A stretch of DNA of 64,000 nucleotides from Limnomonas spitsbergensis (Eukaryota > Chlorophyta > Chlorophyceae > Chlamydomonadales). The stretch covers positions 4,340,001 to 4,404,000 of the forward strand of contig JAYJMM010000123.1 in NCBI GenBank assembly GCA_037349105.1, given 5' to 3'. The notes under the pieces are model-generated. The model was not told where the DNA came from. It did no database searches and saw only the letters and a list, made by a program, of their open reading frames with translations. The position numbers were made by a program, and so were the translations under genes. The number at the start of each line of letters is the position of its first letter. Position 1 is the stretch's first letter. Shown here piece by piece: positions 10,453 to 21,062 of the stretch.

Positions 10453-11087
10453 GCTGTCACAGTATATTACAGTATACGTGACAGAACCGTTTAGACCGCA
10501 GTTGGCGGCCTCGGGACCTCCGCAGCTTCTCTGCGGAGTCTCCGGGTTTGAGCTGAGACCTAGAAACCCGCTTACGCAGGGTGATTTGACAGATTCTACC
10601 GTACTCTGAATTGGGCCTGCCGGGTCCCTGTATCCCGGCAATTGCCTAAACTAGTTACTTCGTCCCTTTCTAAAGGACAGACCTCTATTTGTAACAAGCA
10701 CCGGCCGTCTTCGAGACCTGCAGCTTTCACTTAAGTCAGTACCTTAACCCGAGTCAAGACTAGCTCAGCCTCAGCTGAGATAGCTGGAGACAAGTACCCC
10801 AGTAAGAGAGCCGAGACCCTGCAAAAGAAGAAGTACGCAGTCTACGTCCCGTCACCCTCACCGCGAGACGCGCGGTAAGTGCCCTTAACATAGCCCCGCT
10901 GGATCGCGCCCAGACGGCCAGAAGGCCTACGCTACCTAAGTCAATTGCTATACATACAAATAACCAATTAGCTGCTTAACTCGTTGAGCACTCGCAGCCA
11001 GTGAAGAGTCACTGAGCCTGCCCGTAGGCGTCCATCACTGTCGTGAGGAAAGAAGTCCGCCACGGACCTGAAGCGCACATCGCGTGT

Positions 11088-11317
11088 AGTAAAGTAGTAG
11101 GGGCGGTACCCACGAGACGGAGACTTCTAGGCAGAGACATCCAGTTAGGGACTTCCAGTTATCGTTATCTTGTTAACACGCTCTTGTCTGAAGTACAAGG
11201 AGCATGAGTGTACGGTGATGTACCGTGTTTGTGAGTAGAGGACACCTCTCTAAGGTGCCCTAACCGGAGTTTACGGTATTTACCATAGTATTGCAGTTAC
11301 TGCTTTATGGTGCGACA
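11088..11317 (+). repeat. 230-bp direct repeat, copy 2
   Basis: This is the second perfect copy, preceded here by CGCGTGT rather than GGGGCG. Between the copies (10453-11087) no coding sequence is seen. The inter-repeat DNA begins with a hairpin built on CTGTCAC and GTGACAG at about 10454-10482. Confidence 0.9.
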
Positions 11318-11364
11318 TGGAGAATGCCTGATAAAGGCCGAAATATCAGAGTAGACCTTCAAGA

Positions 11365-11494
11365 CTAAGCAGTGTTTGTGCTTGCTTAGACTGAAAGGGA
11401 TCTAACAGTTTTAGTGCTTGTTCTGTTTGGTGGTTCGATACTCGAGCAGTGTTTGTGCTTGCTCAAGTAAAGTGAGCAGTGTTTGTGCTTGCTC
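11365..11494. other. Three hairpins with identical loops
   Basis: The loop GTGTTTGTGCT occurs three times: 11372-11382, 11449-11459 and 11479-11489. Each is flanked by a stem. The first stem is AAGCA/TGCTT, extended to CTAAGCA/TGCTTAG. The other two are GAGCA/TGCTC. The A-to-G change on one arm is matched by T-to-C on the other, so base pairing is kept. They follow the second 230-bp repeat and may be part of the same element. Confidence 0.7.
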
Positions 11495-11720
11495 GATGAG
11501 GAGTGACTATGCAACTTCAGATTAAAGGGTGATTACGAAATCAGGGCTTCAAGTAAGAAAGAAATAGTAGTTGCATACACTTCAGCAGCCACTAAGAAGG
11601 AGCAAAAAGTGTGAAACACACACTTCTCTTGTTCAACAGAGAATACACACAAGTGTAACTGCAACAGCAGCACTGTACACAGGGTTCGACTACCGGAATC
11701 CATAACAAGGAACTGATAAT

Positions 11721-11906
11721 TCAGTAATACGCGCGGTGCGCTACATCAGCATGACATTTAACGTCCGAGGTAATGTCATTAACATACGTTTGATCCAGTC
11801 CAGGGGGCAACACATTCCACGAGGCCACGACTAAGAGCGTGAAGGAGTTACAAACGCATTCCGTTTTCCCCTGTTTAATTCTTGTACATCGTATCTTCGG
11901 GTACAT
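11721..11906 (-). pseudogene. 3' end of a LINE reverse transcriptase ORF
   Basis: The minus frame contains RCTRIKQGKTECVCNSF, then VVASWNVLPPGL and VNDITSDVK. This matches the tail of non-LTR retrotransposon polyproteins, which typically end with a Phe, a Val-Val...WN.LP block and a VN.FK/R stretch. Only about 60 codons remain and no polymerase domain lies upstream. A short conserved tail can mislead, so confidence is moderate. Confidence 0.45.
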
Positions 11907-13188
11907 CTACTTTCCGATATATTTTATATTACTGTAGTCATCCTGCTTCGTGACACGTTCTTGATGCTTGTTAACATGGTCGTTAAGTTGACGGCTCTGA
12001 TGGTCCTAGGCATGAGATTGGCAAGAGCTTGTCTGGTCCTTCTTATATTCAGATTTAATAGTTGCTTGATCCTATTGAAAGCGGACTCAATTATCCCAGG
12101 ACTGTATCATGATTTATGATGTTACAAACGCATCTGAAGGACGAGAAACAAAAATATCATGTACTACCCCTTGTCCCAGGCCTTGAGGACGGGGTTGAAG
12201 TTGACTAGTTATGAACAACGGTAGCCATTGTCCATTCCATGATGAGGCACTTTTGGGTGGATAAAAAAGAAACCAATAGGGGAGGGCATGCCAATGCATG
12301 ATTGCATGGTATTCCGATGGGAAACAAGGGTCACCTATCACCTCAAAGCTGAGATTTAGCAAGTTTTGAAATTATGCAGCATGCCCCTTAATGTCTCATG
12401 TTCAAAATTTCGAATCCCCGGCTTTCTCGGAATTACCTATGACGGCAGCAGGGTCACACAGGCCTAGTGGCCCACACAACCATACATGAAAGAGACTGTC
12501 CCTTCAGTACCTACTTGCAGCCACGCAAACAGATGCATTTCATGACATGTCAGCAATATTTTTACTCACACGAGTGACCGGTACGCATGCAGTGGTGGCT
12601 GTCATAACTTGACAGCTATCTGGCATACCGGGATCGCAGTATTATCCCAGTCGGCGAAGGTATGATCCCAGTGAGCCCAGTGGTGGCCACTGGCCACTAG
12701 TCCCCAACGGTGGTCTGGTACGCACTGAATCAGTAACATGACACCTCTGGCATCAACTCAAGGGCTTGGCCGCATGGGCGCTCAACTGTCTGGATGGGAT
12801 ATGAGGGGGAAGATACTCCTCCTGTGAGCTGACATAATCACTGTTACAACACCATGCTTCTCAAGCAGCATGACGTGGCGACAACACTCCAGGGAGCGGT
12901 GTATGCAGCAACTGGGCACCATGCTAGCAGATGCCTCTGTAAGGACCCTGCCTTGCATGCGGCATGCCGTGGACAACTGCGTCCAGGAAAGCAGCCATTG
13001 AACGCCATGCAGGCAGATACCTCTGGCACTCTATGGAAGGTATCGACAACCATCCTGGTTACTGACCATGGATAAAATTCGTTACGAATCTTTAATCTTC
13101 ACCTCGTTGTCAAAGACGGACCTGCGGTGCAAGAAATAGCCGGGCAGTGAGCTGAATGCCATGCAGGTTCTTAGGTAGCAAACTTGAC
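11907..13188. other. No gene seen
   Basis: There is no exon with splice support. The end of a dispersed repeat (GGTCTGGTACGCAC near 12713) is recognisable. The remaining open frames are short and not protein-like. Confidence 0.45.
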
Positions 13189-13566
13189 TTACATCCTGCC
13201 ACCAACGAAGAAGCCTTTAATCTGGTTGCGATACACAATGCCCTTCTGAGCAGCGGCGTCTGTTTCAGGCGTGATCCCCGTGGTCCTGTCCCAGAGAAAG
13301 GCACAATCAAATGAAAAAAGCGAGCAATAGAAACGAGGGGAGGCTATTGTAAACTTACCACTCGGGGTCATAGGCAAATGCCCTGAAAACGACGGTGCTG
13401 AAAGCACAGCAGGCAAAGACGATAGGTACGGAGAGGACAACGAGATCAGCGGTAATTGCACTCCCTGCAATCATTGAGCAACGATATAAGCAAGAGGAAG
13501 GGACACAATCGGCAGGTCCTGACAACAATGATTAATTGGTGAAGACAGACCCCCACCTTTGCCCAT
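13189..13566 (-). CDS. Small single-pass membrane protein, three exons, 70 residues
   Basis: The exons are 13566-13557 (only 10 coding bases: Met-Gly-Lys and one base), 13464-13359 and 13285-13189, summing to 213 bp, an exact 71 codons with the TAA. Donors are GTGGGG and GTAAGT; acceptors are TTGCAG and GGACAG. The product begins MGKGSAITADLVV. It has one hydrophobic segment at about residues 11-31 (VVLSVPIVFACCAFSTVVF), then an acidic/aromatic AYDPEW motif, a polar stretch TPETDAAAQKG and a basic aromatic end, YRNQIKGFFVGGRM. Size and layout resemble small accessory subunits of organelle respiratory or photosynthetic complexes, but I cannot name the family and this is only an inference. Consistent phase and length make it very likely a real gene. 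Confidence 0.75.
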
Positions 13567-14232
13567 TTTATCGTTATTTGCTGACGTGAGGGCTGTGACG
13601 GAAAAGTCAGGCGCTGTGTAATCGTGGATAGTAGAGAAGGTAGAGATTTCGAAGACTGACAACCGAGCCAACCAACACCGAAAGTGTCGTAATCCCGTCT
13701 CGATGCTCCTAGGGCTAGGGCAGTCAGTCAAAAACGTTACACCTGGGCAGTCAGTGCCTTGCCTAGTGGGGGCAGTATCTCGATAGTCTGCCACCTCATT
13801 TATAAATTTATAAGGGCCTGTCCTATGGGCCCGTCTTCCGTGTTCCCCTGTGCTTTCCATTATTTCTATGCCAGTGTTTGCCTTTGGCTGAGCACCCTAT
13901 ATGAGACTAAGGTGCAGCCTTCATTTCCTTGTTGCATTTTTAAAGACTGTTTTCATGCTAAATGAGGCTGATGTGCGCCCCCCACCGCAGTCTTTTCCTA
14001 GACGTGGAACCAACAGGGTCCGCTCCGTATTATAGTGGGTCATTTCCTTTCTACTTATCGTGCGGCAACAGGCCGAGCTCTTCAATGAGTATGCAGTGAT
14101 CATGGACGTGGACATCGCTGAGACGACTCCATCCGTTGTAGCCCCATGCGAATCACGGCATGCCCGTGCAATCTTGCATACATGCCTCCAGAGCGCTCAG
14201 CTAATAGTGCATACATGCTGCACTATTGAGAG

Positions 14233-14469
14233 GTGCTAGCGCTAGTTGCTGCAGCATACGAGCGGGCGCAGCTGGATGCGGCTGGCAGTGGGGACCCCAG
14301 CGATCCTGCCACTGAACACTGGTCTGCAGCCACCTTCCGCACCTGGTTTCAGTCTACGTCGGGCGCCGTGCTGGCGCAGGCCAGGGTCCGCACCAGCCGA
14401 TGGGAGTGTGCTTGCGTGCGTACGAATCTAAGGCTGCGGCTCGGCGCCGTCAGCACGGCTGACGCTTGA
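14233..14469 (+). CDS. Doubtful open frame, unidentified
   Basis: A GC-rich frame of about 78 codons (contains AAYERAQLDAAGSG and ATFRTWFQSTSGAVLAQA) has plausible codon use and an amphipathic look. There is no clear start, splice site or family. It could be a remnant exon. Confidence 0.2.
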   Translation: MLALVAAAYERAQLDAAGSGDPSDPATEHWSAATFRTWFQSTSGAVLAQARVRTSRWECACVRTNLRLRLGAVSTADA

Positions 14470-14639
14470 GGACGGCGCAGTGGTCAGCAGCTTGACAGAC
14501 GGTGCTGCCAGCAATGATGGCTAGGGGAGACGGCAAGCATGTGGAGGACGCGCTACATGCATGCTTTCAATGCCCCAGCGTGCAGGATCAACTTAGGGAG
14601 CGGGGATGGGCAGGTCCTCCGAACGGTGCTATAGAATTT

Positions 14640-15095
14640 TAGAGTTGTACCAGGACAGGCTTGGGTGGGATGCCCTGGCCTTTGTGGAAGACATAGTAGG
14701 TATCATTGAGGCGTAGACGTTTTCAGAGGTCGGAACTTCCTTTGTATTTCTTTTCCAGCCTTTTGTTTTGTCCCTACACTTTACGGAATCTCCCACTTTT
14801 TCTTCCTTTCTTTTGTCCTGCCCCTTGTGTTTGTTTCCATCTTTCCTCCCAACATTTTAGTTAGGCGCCCACGCGGCCGAGCCTGTTTGAGCAGGGCCCA
14901 GAGGTGTAACGTCACTGACACACATGTTCCTCGTCCATTCAATGATGGGGGCCTCCCAGAGGCATGCTGAAGGTGATCTGATGCGCTCCTCGTCACATAC
15001 ACATTGCAGCACTTGTAGGCATCAGCAGCGTTCTTGAGCGTTCAGCAGGGCCCAGCGGGTATGCACCGTTCTAAACTTGCTGGCATCCATGTAGC
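14640..15095. repeat. Dispersed repeat family A
   Basis: It contains AGCAGGGCCCAGAGGTGTAACGTCA (near 14887-14911; over 20 bases only as a unit here) and AGCAGGGCCCAGCGGGTATG (near 15044). Both strings recur near 26600 and 38200-38640. A left end like GTTGTACCAGGACAGGC near 14643 mirrors GGTGTAAC on the right. This suggests a short inverted-repeat, non-autonomous DNA element. No target duplication is evident. Confidence 0.55.
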
Positions 15096-15589
15096 GCCAG
15101 GCGAAGTATTATGAATTTGTTATGTATATCTTGCCTGATTCCTTTCGACTGGATTTTTATAACAGAGGGAAATAAATCAAGACAGATCTCAAGGTACGCC
15201 AACAGATGACAGGGCTCGATTCTCCTCTTATTGCCATCACAAAAAGCCAAGGCTTACCAAAAATGCGTCACGAAAGGCAGCACAGCCGTTACGTCTACTA
15301 AGCCCCACATGCACTGTACCCATGCATCCCATATGTTGCGTGCTATCCTTGCTATGGTCGAGCAATAAGGACGAGTGCCTGCTTAGGACTTCAAACTCGC
15401 ATGCAACATTCAATTCCGCTCGATGTAAACAAAACACAAGTGCCTAGCATGAACTCATGATATTATGAAATGCAAGTGCAAATCAAGCCCTTGGATTATG
15501 AAATCAATCCTGAGGAGGACGCCAACAGCTTTTTTAACGTCCTTGCACCTCTCTAACGTCAACTGCTATTTTAGGGTGCTTCTGCTACA

Positions 15590-15730
15590 GTACAGCTACC
15601 TTAAGGCCACAGGCTTGTAGGGCATGTTCGGGCTATCAGCTTCAGGCCGGTCCTGGTCTGGTCCCCATCGGTCTGGTGGTGGCCACCCCACGACCTGCCG
15701 AGGGCACCAGTAGTGGTCTGGCATAAAAAA
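15590..15730 (+). repeat. Dispersed repeat family B
   Basis: It starts with CAGCTAC motifs, then CAGGCCGGTCCTGGTCTGGT, CCCCATCGGTCTGGTGGTGGCC and ends TGGTCTGGCA. Relatives lie at 17095-17215, 17620-17870, 22060-22230 (minus), 23140-23280 (minus), 31345-31560, 34640-34800, 49640-49880 (minus) and 55850-55995. It is probably a SINE or short DNA element. Confidence 0.6.
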
Positions 15731-15758
15731 TAATCACTCCTGCCTGCTTCCACCTCAA

Positions 15759-18700
15759 TTAGGCTGTCAAAACCTCCCTGAGCTTGGACTTCTGATCACT
15801 GGTCAAGGTGCGAGGGAAGATGACCTCGAACTTCAGGACCAGGTTTCCGAACGTGCCTGGGGCCTTGGCAATGGGCATGCCTTTACCTCTGCAAAATAGC
15901 AACAATATCATTTTAGGAAAAGAGAAAAGAACAGACACAACAGCAGGGCTTCAGAACCAGCTTCAACTTGTCCAAACCCTTGGTATCAGGCATGTATTGC
16001 GCTGTCTCGCTTCTTCCCTACTTTTTGATCCTGATGGGAGCAAAACCGCAACAGCAAGCTGCGGAATCGTTGAAGCCTATACAATGAGCGCCACATCGAA
16101 CACGGTCAACATGCTGGTATTAGACACAGGGGCACCATGTACAGTAGCACAAGGCATATCTGCGGGTGCTTCAGCTACACTTCAGCTACAACCCGAACAA
16201 GCTCAGGTAGAGCTTGGCAGCAAGCTTGTTGTTGCGGACACAAGACGGAGGACGGCTACAGTTTTGGTTAAGAATCGGCCCAGTCGGGTTGTCTGCTGCA
16301 CACAGGAAGCAACGCCGCACAGCAGTCCCATTCATATTTTGTGGCACACTCGTCACACGTGTCACTGGAGTCACACCTGAGGATCTTGGTGGCAGTCGAA
16401 GTGATGACGTCCGTGACCGGAATCGCGAGCTTTGTTCCGTCGAGATGGGGTATGCTGAGCGCCGTGCCGCACAGCGCATCCACCAGGTTCAAGCGCAGGC
16501 TGACGACCAGGTCGTTGCCGTCACGCTTGAACGTGGGATGAGACTTCTCGCCGACTACAAAAATAATGTCGGCCGGAATTATACCGGCTCGCTCGTCCCC
16601 TGCAAGGAAAAGCAAATTTGAGCGGGGAAAAATTGAACGAGGAAAAATGAACGAGAAAGAAAAAACGAAGAACGTGGAAAAAGCAAAATTGAACGAGGTA
16701 AAATGGACATAATGATGAGAACAGGAGGTTGAGCTCTATCATGGAGAAGACGCCAAGAGCTGCAAAATAACTATTGGGAGAAATAAATCGAGCTTGCGGA
16801 CATCTATCTTTTTTATTTTGACAGCATTGGAAATTAGCTTGAGGAGAAATGGAGAATATTTATACTCTGTCACACAAAAAGCCGATTCTCTAAACAGCTT
16901 ACACTCACCTTTCTCCGGAAAAGTGATTTTTGTCCCTGCTTTCCAGCCGGGCTTGATGACTATCTCAAGGATTTCAGTCACAGTCTGGCCCTTGACCTAC
17001 ATGGGGTTCAGACCGCAAACATCGGGATCAATGCGCAACTCCATCGATGTTGATTTCAGGTGCTAATTCTACAGCTCCATTAAATCACCGTCCAGTGCTC
17101 TCGTGGCTTGGTGCAGCAGGCCCTGCTACTTGGGCCACCAGCCCCGCACGCCAGCCAAAGGTGGGTCCCCATCGGCCCAGTGGTGGCCGCCCAGCGGCCT
17201 CATGAATGGGTGTGTGGCCCGCTGACATCACCAGAGATCCCCATAGTCAGCTCAAATCAGCGGGGTGGCTGATGTGAAGTAAAAAGCAAAGCGCCCGCGA
17301 ACATCAGCATGGCATGGTGCACACATTTTGCTTACCGTATCTGAAGGTTCACAATAGTGAACGAGGGCAAAGTGTACCATACATCAGCATGGTATAAGTC
17401 ATATGTGCAGTTGTGCACCGCACATCGACATGGTTCATCCACCCCGCACTCACATTTCTGCTGATCTTCATCTTCTTGGTGCCGCCTGCATATAGCTCCT
17501 CTAGCGTCAGGTTGAGGGTGATTTCCAGGGACGGGTCCTTCCGTGGGGCGCTGCGTGTACTAGGACTCCTCCCCATTCCAGGACCTGAGGGCAGCAAGGA
17601 TCATTATGTGCTTCAGCTTCGTTTCAGCTACATCAGTGATTCAGCTACAATTCAGCTACGTAAAGATACAGGCCCTAGCGCAGCGAGACGTGGAGGCAGC
17701 GATGCCTTTTTTTTTGCACGCTGCAGCTAGAACTCAGCTACTCTCCGACCTACAGCCGGAAGCCCTGTTGCACCTAGGTGCTTGCTGCTTGGGCCACTGG
17801 CTGTTGGCCAGTAAAGATTTGATTCCCATAGAGTCATAGACCCCTCCAAAGGTGGTCTGGTACGCCCGAGAAATGAAACGGGTAGACATGAGACAGGTCA
17901 CAATTAACAGTGTTATTTCTAGTCAAACACCATGCACGATCTTCTCTGTCGGCCCTGTGTATTTCATGACAAAACGGTTTATGGGCCCCTATCCCATGCA
18001 CCAATTGCAATGCTCCATTGTATTTGTAAACGAATCACACATACACACACACAATCACATGCATGGCACCCAGCAAAGCCACTGATGGCGGCCTGTTACC
18101 AGCCAGCGACCAACACCAACATGCAACCAGCATACACCAATCAGCTGCTCCCACTACAGTCACTGATGGCAACATGCAAAATACGTGTGCCAGGTGCCTG
18201 GCCCTTTCAGGAAAGGCTTTAGGTAGAAAACATACTTGAGACACGCCGTTGCAACCACTTGATGGAGCTCACCATAGCCGCCAAAGCCGCCATTGCCGCC
18301 GAGGTCAAACGGGTCTCCGCTGCTGCCACCGAAAGGACTCCTCCCTCCAAAAAACTGCGGGATGGAACCAATGGATTAGTGAAGGTCAGCTTTGAGGCAG
18401 GCCGCATTTCAAATTTCAATAATACTCATTCGACCATCAGAGGGCATCAGTTATCACCCATCCAGCCAACTGATGGGGATAATAATCACGCTCATCAGCC
18501 AACTGCCAAAGTTAGTTAACAGTTTATCACTCATCCAGACAACTGTCGAGGTTAATAGTTTATTACCTATCCCCAATCTATCAGTTAGGATTGGCTCTCG
18601 ACCAGCACACAAGGATCCTGAAGCACTTCTGAGGGGCCAGGCGCTGCAGAGCCATACTCCCGCGCAGTCCAGCTACACAGACCTAGATCACCGCCTCGAC

Positions 18701-20392
18701 AAAGGGAGCCTGGTGCAGGACACCCTGCTGCTCCCCCACCGCCTGTAGGCCTGTCAAAGCTTGGCCTTTGGCACATAATGGCAGACCCGCGGTCACCTGA
18801 AGGCTGACTGGTAAGCAACTAAGCTATACATAAAATATCAAAGAAACAGCCCTATAATTGCTTTGATGGACATGAACCATATGTGCAAGACGTTCCACAC
18901 CAGTCAGGGTGCGATTCCATATGTATGAACGCTCACTGCTTGGTAAGTCCAAGCCTGGCGATAGGCCGTCAGGTACACAAAGTTGCAGAGCTCACTGAAT
19001 TGCAAAACTTTTCATCTTCATCAGGCTATTGGCCAGTCACCACAGGTCAAATTGTAACCAAGCATGGGCCGGCCTACGGCTGCTCGCAAGAACAGCTAGG
19101 CTTGCTGCCCCAAGTCCCCAGGCCGTAGGCGGGGATGTACCTGAAATGTAGCCTATTTACCATGGCATATATACTGCTGGCATACCGGTATCAAGCATGC
19201 CAACTCATGGCTTGTGGCTGACCACCCAACCTATCAGAGCAGAATCTTCAGTGTTAAGGCGAATGTAATTTACCTCTGCAAACACGTCTTCTGGTGACCT
19301 GAAGTGATGGTTTCCTCCCCCTCCCCCCCCTCCACCTCCAGCCTTCAGGCCCTCTTCTCCGTACTTGTCATAAATCTCACGCTTTTGAGCGTCTGAGAGC
19401 ACCTATTGACAACGCAGGTTAGACAAGGTGATGCTTGTGAGAATTAAGGTACAAATGCATCAAAACATAACTGGCAGCACGAGGACAGCCTACTGTAGAC
19501 AAAATAAAAGATGGAGGGATTTCATCACATTATCAAGACAAGTAGTTGTGCTACTACGATCATGAAATCCAATCAAGCACCTCGTAGGCTTCAGAGATCT
19601 CCTTGAACTTAGCCTCAGCTTTCTCTCTGCTGTCGGGGTTCTTGTCCTGCAGACACGGGAATGGAAATCCTCTTCTCATGTGCAACATGGCGGAAAAAGT
19701 GCAGCATGAGGTCCTCATGCTGGTGCCCGCATGGATACTCTCAAGGTATGGAAGGCACAGGCTGCTAAATGGATTGCATGCATGGGGGTGGGATCGCGTG
19801 ATTCCTGTGCACAAGGGCAGCAGCAACATGAGTGCATGACACCCTCAGGCTGCTGCATGCGCAGACAACAGAAAGCTTTCAAGGTACGAGCTAGAAAGGA
19901 TTGAAGGCATGGGATTGGAATTTCGCTACTCGTGTGCAGCCCTGATACTGCTGCCAGCACGAACACCACAAAATTTCGAAGGTCATGCCTACTACACAGA
20001 TTGCATGCATGGGGATTTGTGGCCTGCGTGACGGCCCTCATGCAGATGCCCATGGGGGCACAACAAAATTGTCATGGCACAAGCTCACATGCATTCCATG
20101 CATGGGAAAGGGAATCGTTACTCATGCACATCATGGCCTCATGCACTCTTGCTGCCGCCTGCGCGAGCACCAACAAGAGTCGCAGGCACAGGCTACCACA
20201 AGGACTTGAATTCTCACCGGGTGATGTGTCATGGCCAGTTTTCTATAAGCTGCAGCGCCAAAAGAGAGGAGGGAGAGGAAGTTTGCGAACGTCGCGTCAT
20301 GACTGTCGAAACTCGCTGTGCTCACCCTTTTTCAGCTCATTCTCGTCTACGCCTTTCACAACTCCCAGAATGCTGTAGTAGTCTCTCCCCAT
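15759..20392 (-). CDS. Type II J-protein (DNAJB/Sis1-like Hsp40 co-chaperone)
   Basis: It stimulates Hsp70 ATPase activity and delivers unfolded clients. Nine exons: 20392-20326, 20249-20218, 19646-19581, 19402-19274, 18354-18273, 17584-17454, 16996-16909, 16599-16377 and 15888-15759. They sum to 948 bp (315 residues), normal for DNAJB proteins. The J domain starts [11 protein letters not shown]. The catalytic His-Pro-Asp is split by an intron (HHP then DKNPDS). A Gly-rich linker (nine consecutive Gly, then [12 protein letters not shown]) follows. The two C-terminal beta domains include [35 protein letters not shown] and the late [18 protein letters not shown]. There is no zinc finger, so it is type II. 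All phases agree. The piece before [10 protein letters not shown] is a little shorter than usual, so a small exon may be missed near 17.05 kb. Confidence 0.95.
17095..17215 (+). repeat. Dispersed repeat family B, partial
   Basis: It shares GTCCCCATCGGCCCAGTGGT and the following GGCC..CAGCGGCCT block with the other members. It lies in a J-protein intron. Confidence 0.55.
17620..17870 (+). repeat. Dispersed repeat family B
   Basis: Several TTCAGCTACA copies at 17622-17660 are followed by a GCTTGGGCCACTGGC block and the end GGTGGTCTGGTACGC. It lies in a J-protein intron. Confidence 0.6.
19650..20135. repeat. Three decayed tandem copies in a J-protein intron
   Basis: Related strings occur at 19654-19684 (GGAATGGAAATCCTCTTCTC), 19908-19938 (GGATTGGAATTTCGCTACTC) and 20101-20130 (GGAAAGGGAATCGTTACTC). 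Each is followed by a TGTGCA-like or TGCACA-like string. The first lies immediately intron-side of the exon 3 acceptor. The spacing is about 254 and 193 bp. Confidence 0.6.
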
Positions 20393-21062
20393 GACGTCCT
20401 CGACAAGCCGCCGATCAAGGCCAGTTAGAAGGACACTCAAAATTAGTATGTATCGCAACCTCTGCTTCTCTCCTAATTCAGATGAGCTGATTTTAAAGCC
20501 ATACAGAGAAGCACGGGGAAAACGATTTCTATTGTGCAGATCCGTGCTAATTCTGGAGCATTCGGGTCGACCAAAAACCCCAAACTACCAGACCTGAGCA
20601 GGGCAGAGTTAAGCAGACGGAATGCGAAACGGAGCGTGCTATTGTTGTATTTTACTGTTTACCTCGACCGTCTGTTTGTTGATGGTCGGCTTTCCCAAGG
20701 GCCTGAAAACGTTGCCAAAAGCCATCCGCCCGGCTCATCAGCTGAACCTGTGAGTCCCCCAGATCGCTGCAAAACTTTCCCTCAAACAGACGTCACAGTG
20801 CACATGGACATCATAATACGTTCGTGCTTGCAATATACATCTCTGCATGCATGCTCAGTAAGGTTATCCTGTTGCATGCGTTTATGCCAGGGTTAACTAC
20901 TATTTTCATGCCCAGATCTCATCGTTTCTGCACTGGCTCTAGGGAAGACACCACATCAGGTAGGGTTGCCTCGTTTAGACAGTCTGTTTAAAGCCGCACG
21001 TCCGGTAAATCTCACATTCCATCAATTAGACACATCTTTCAGGAGATTCCATAAGGGCCCTG

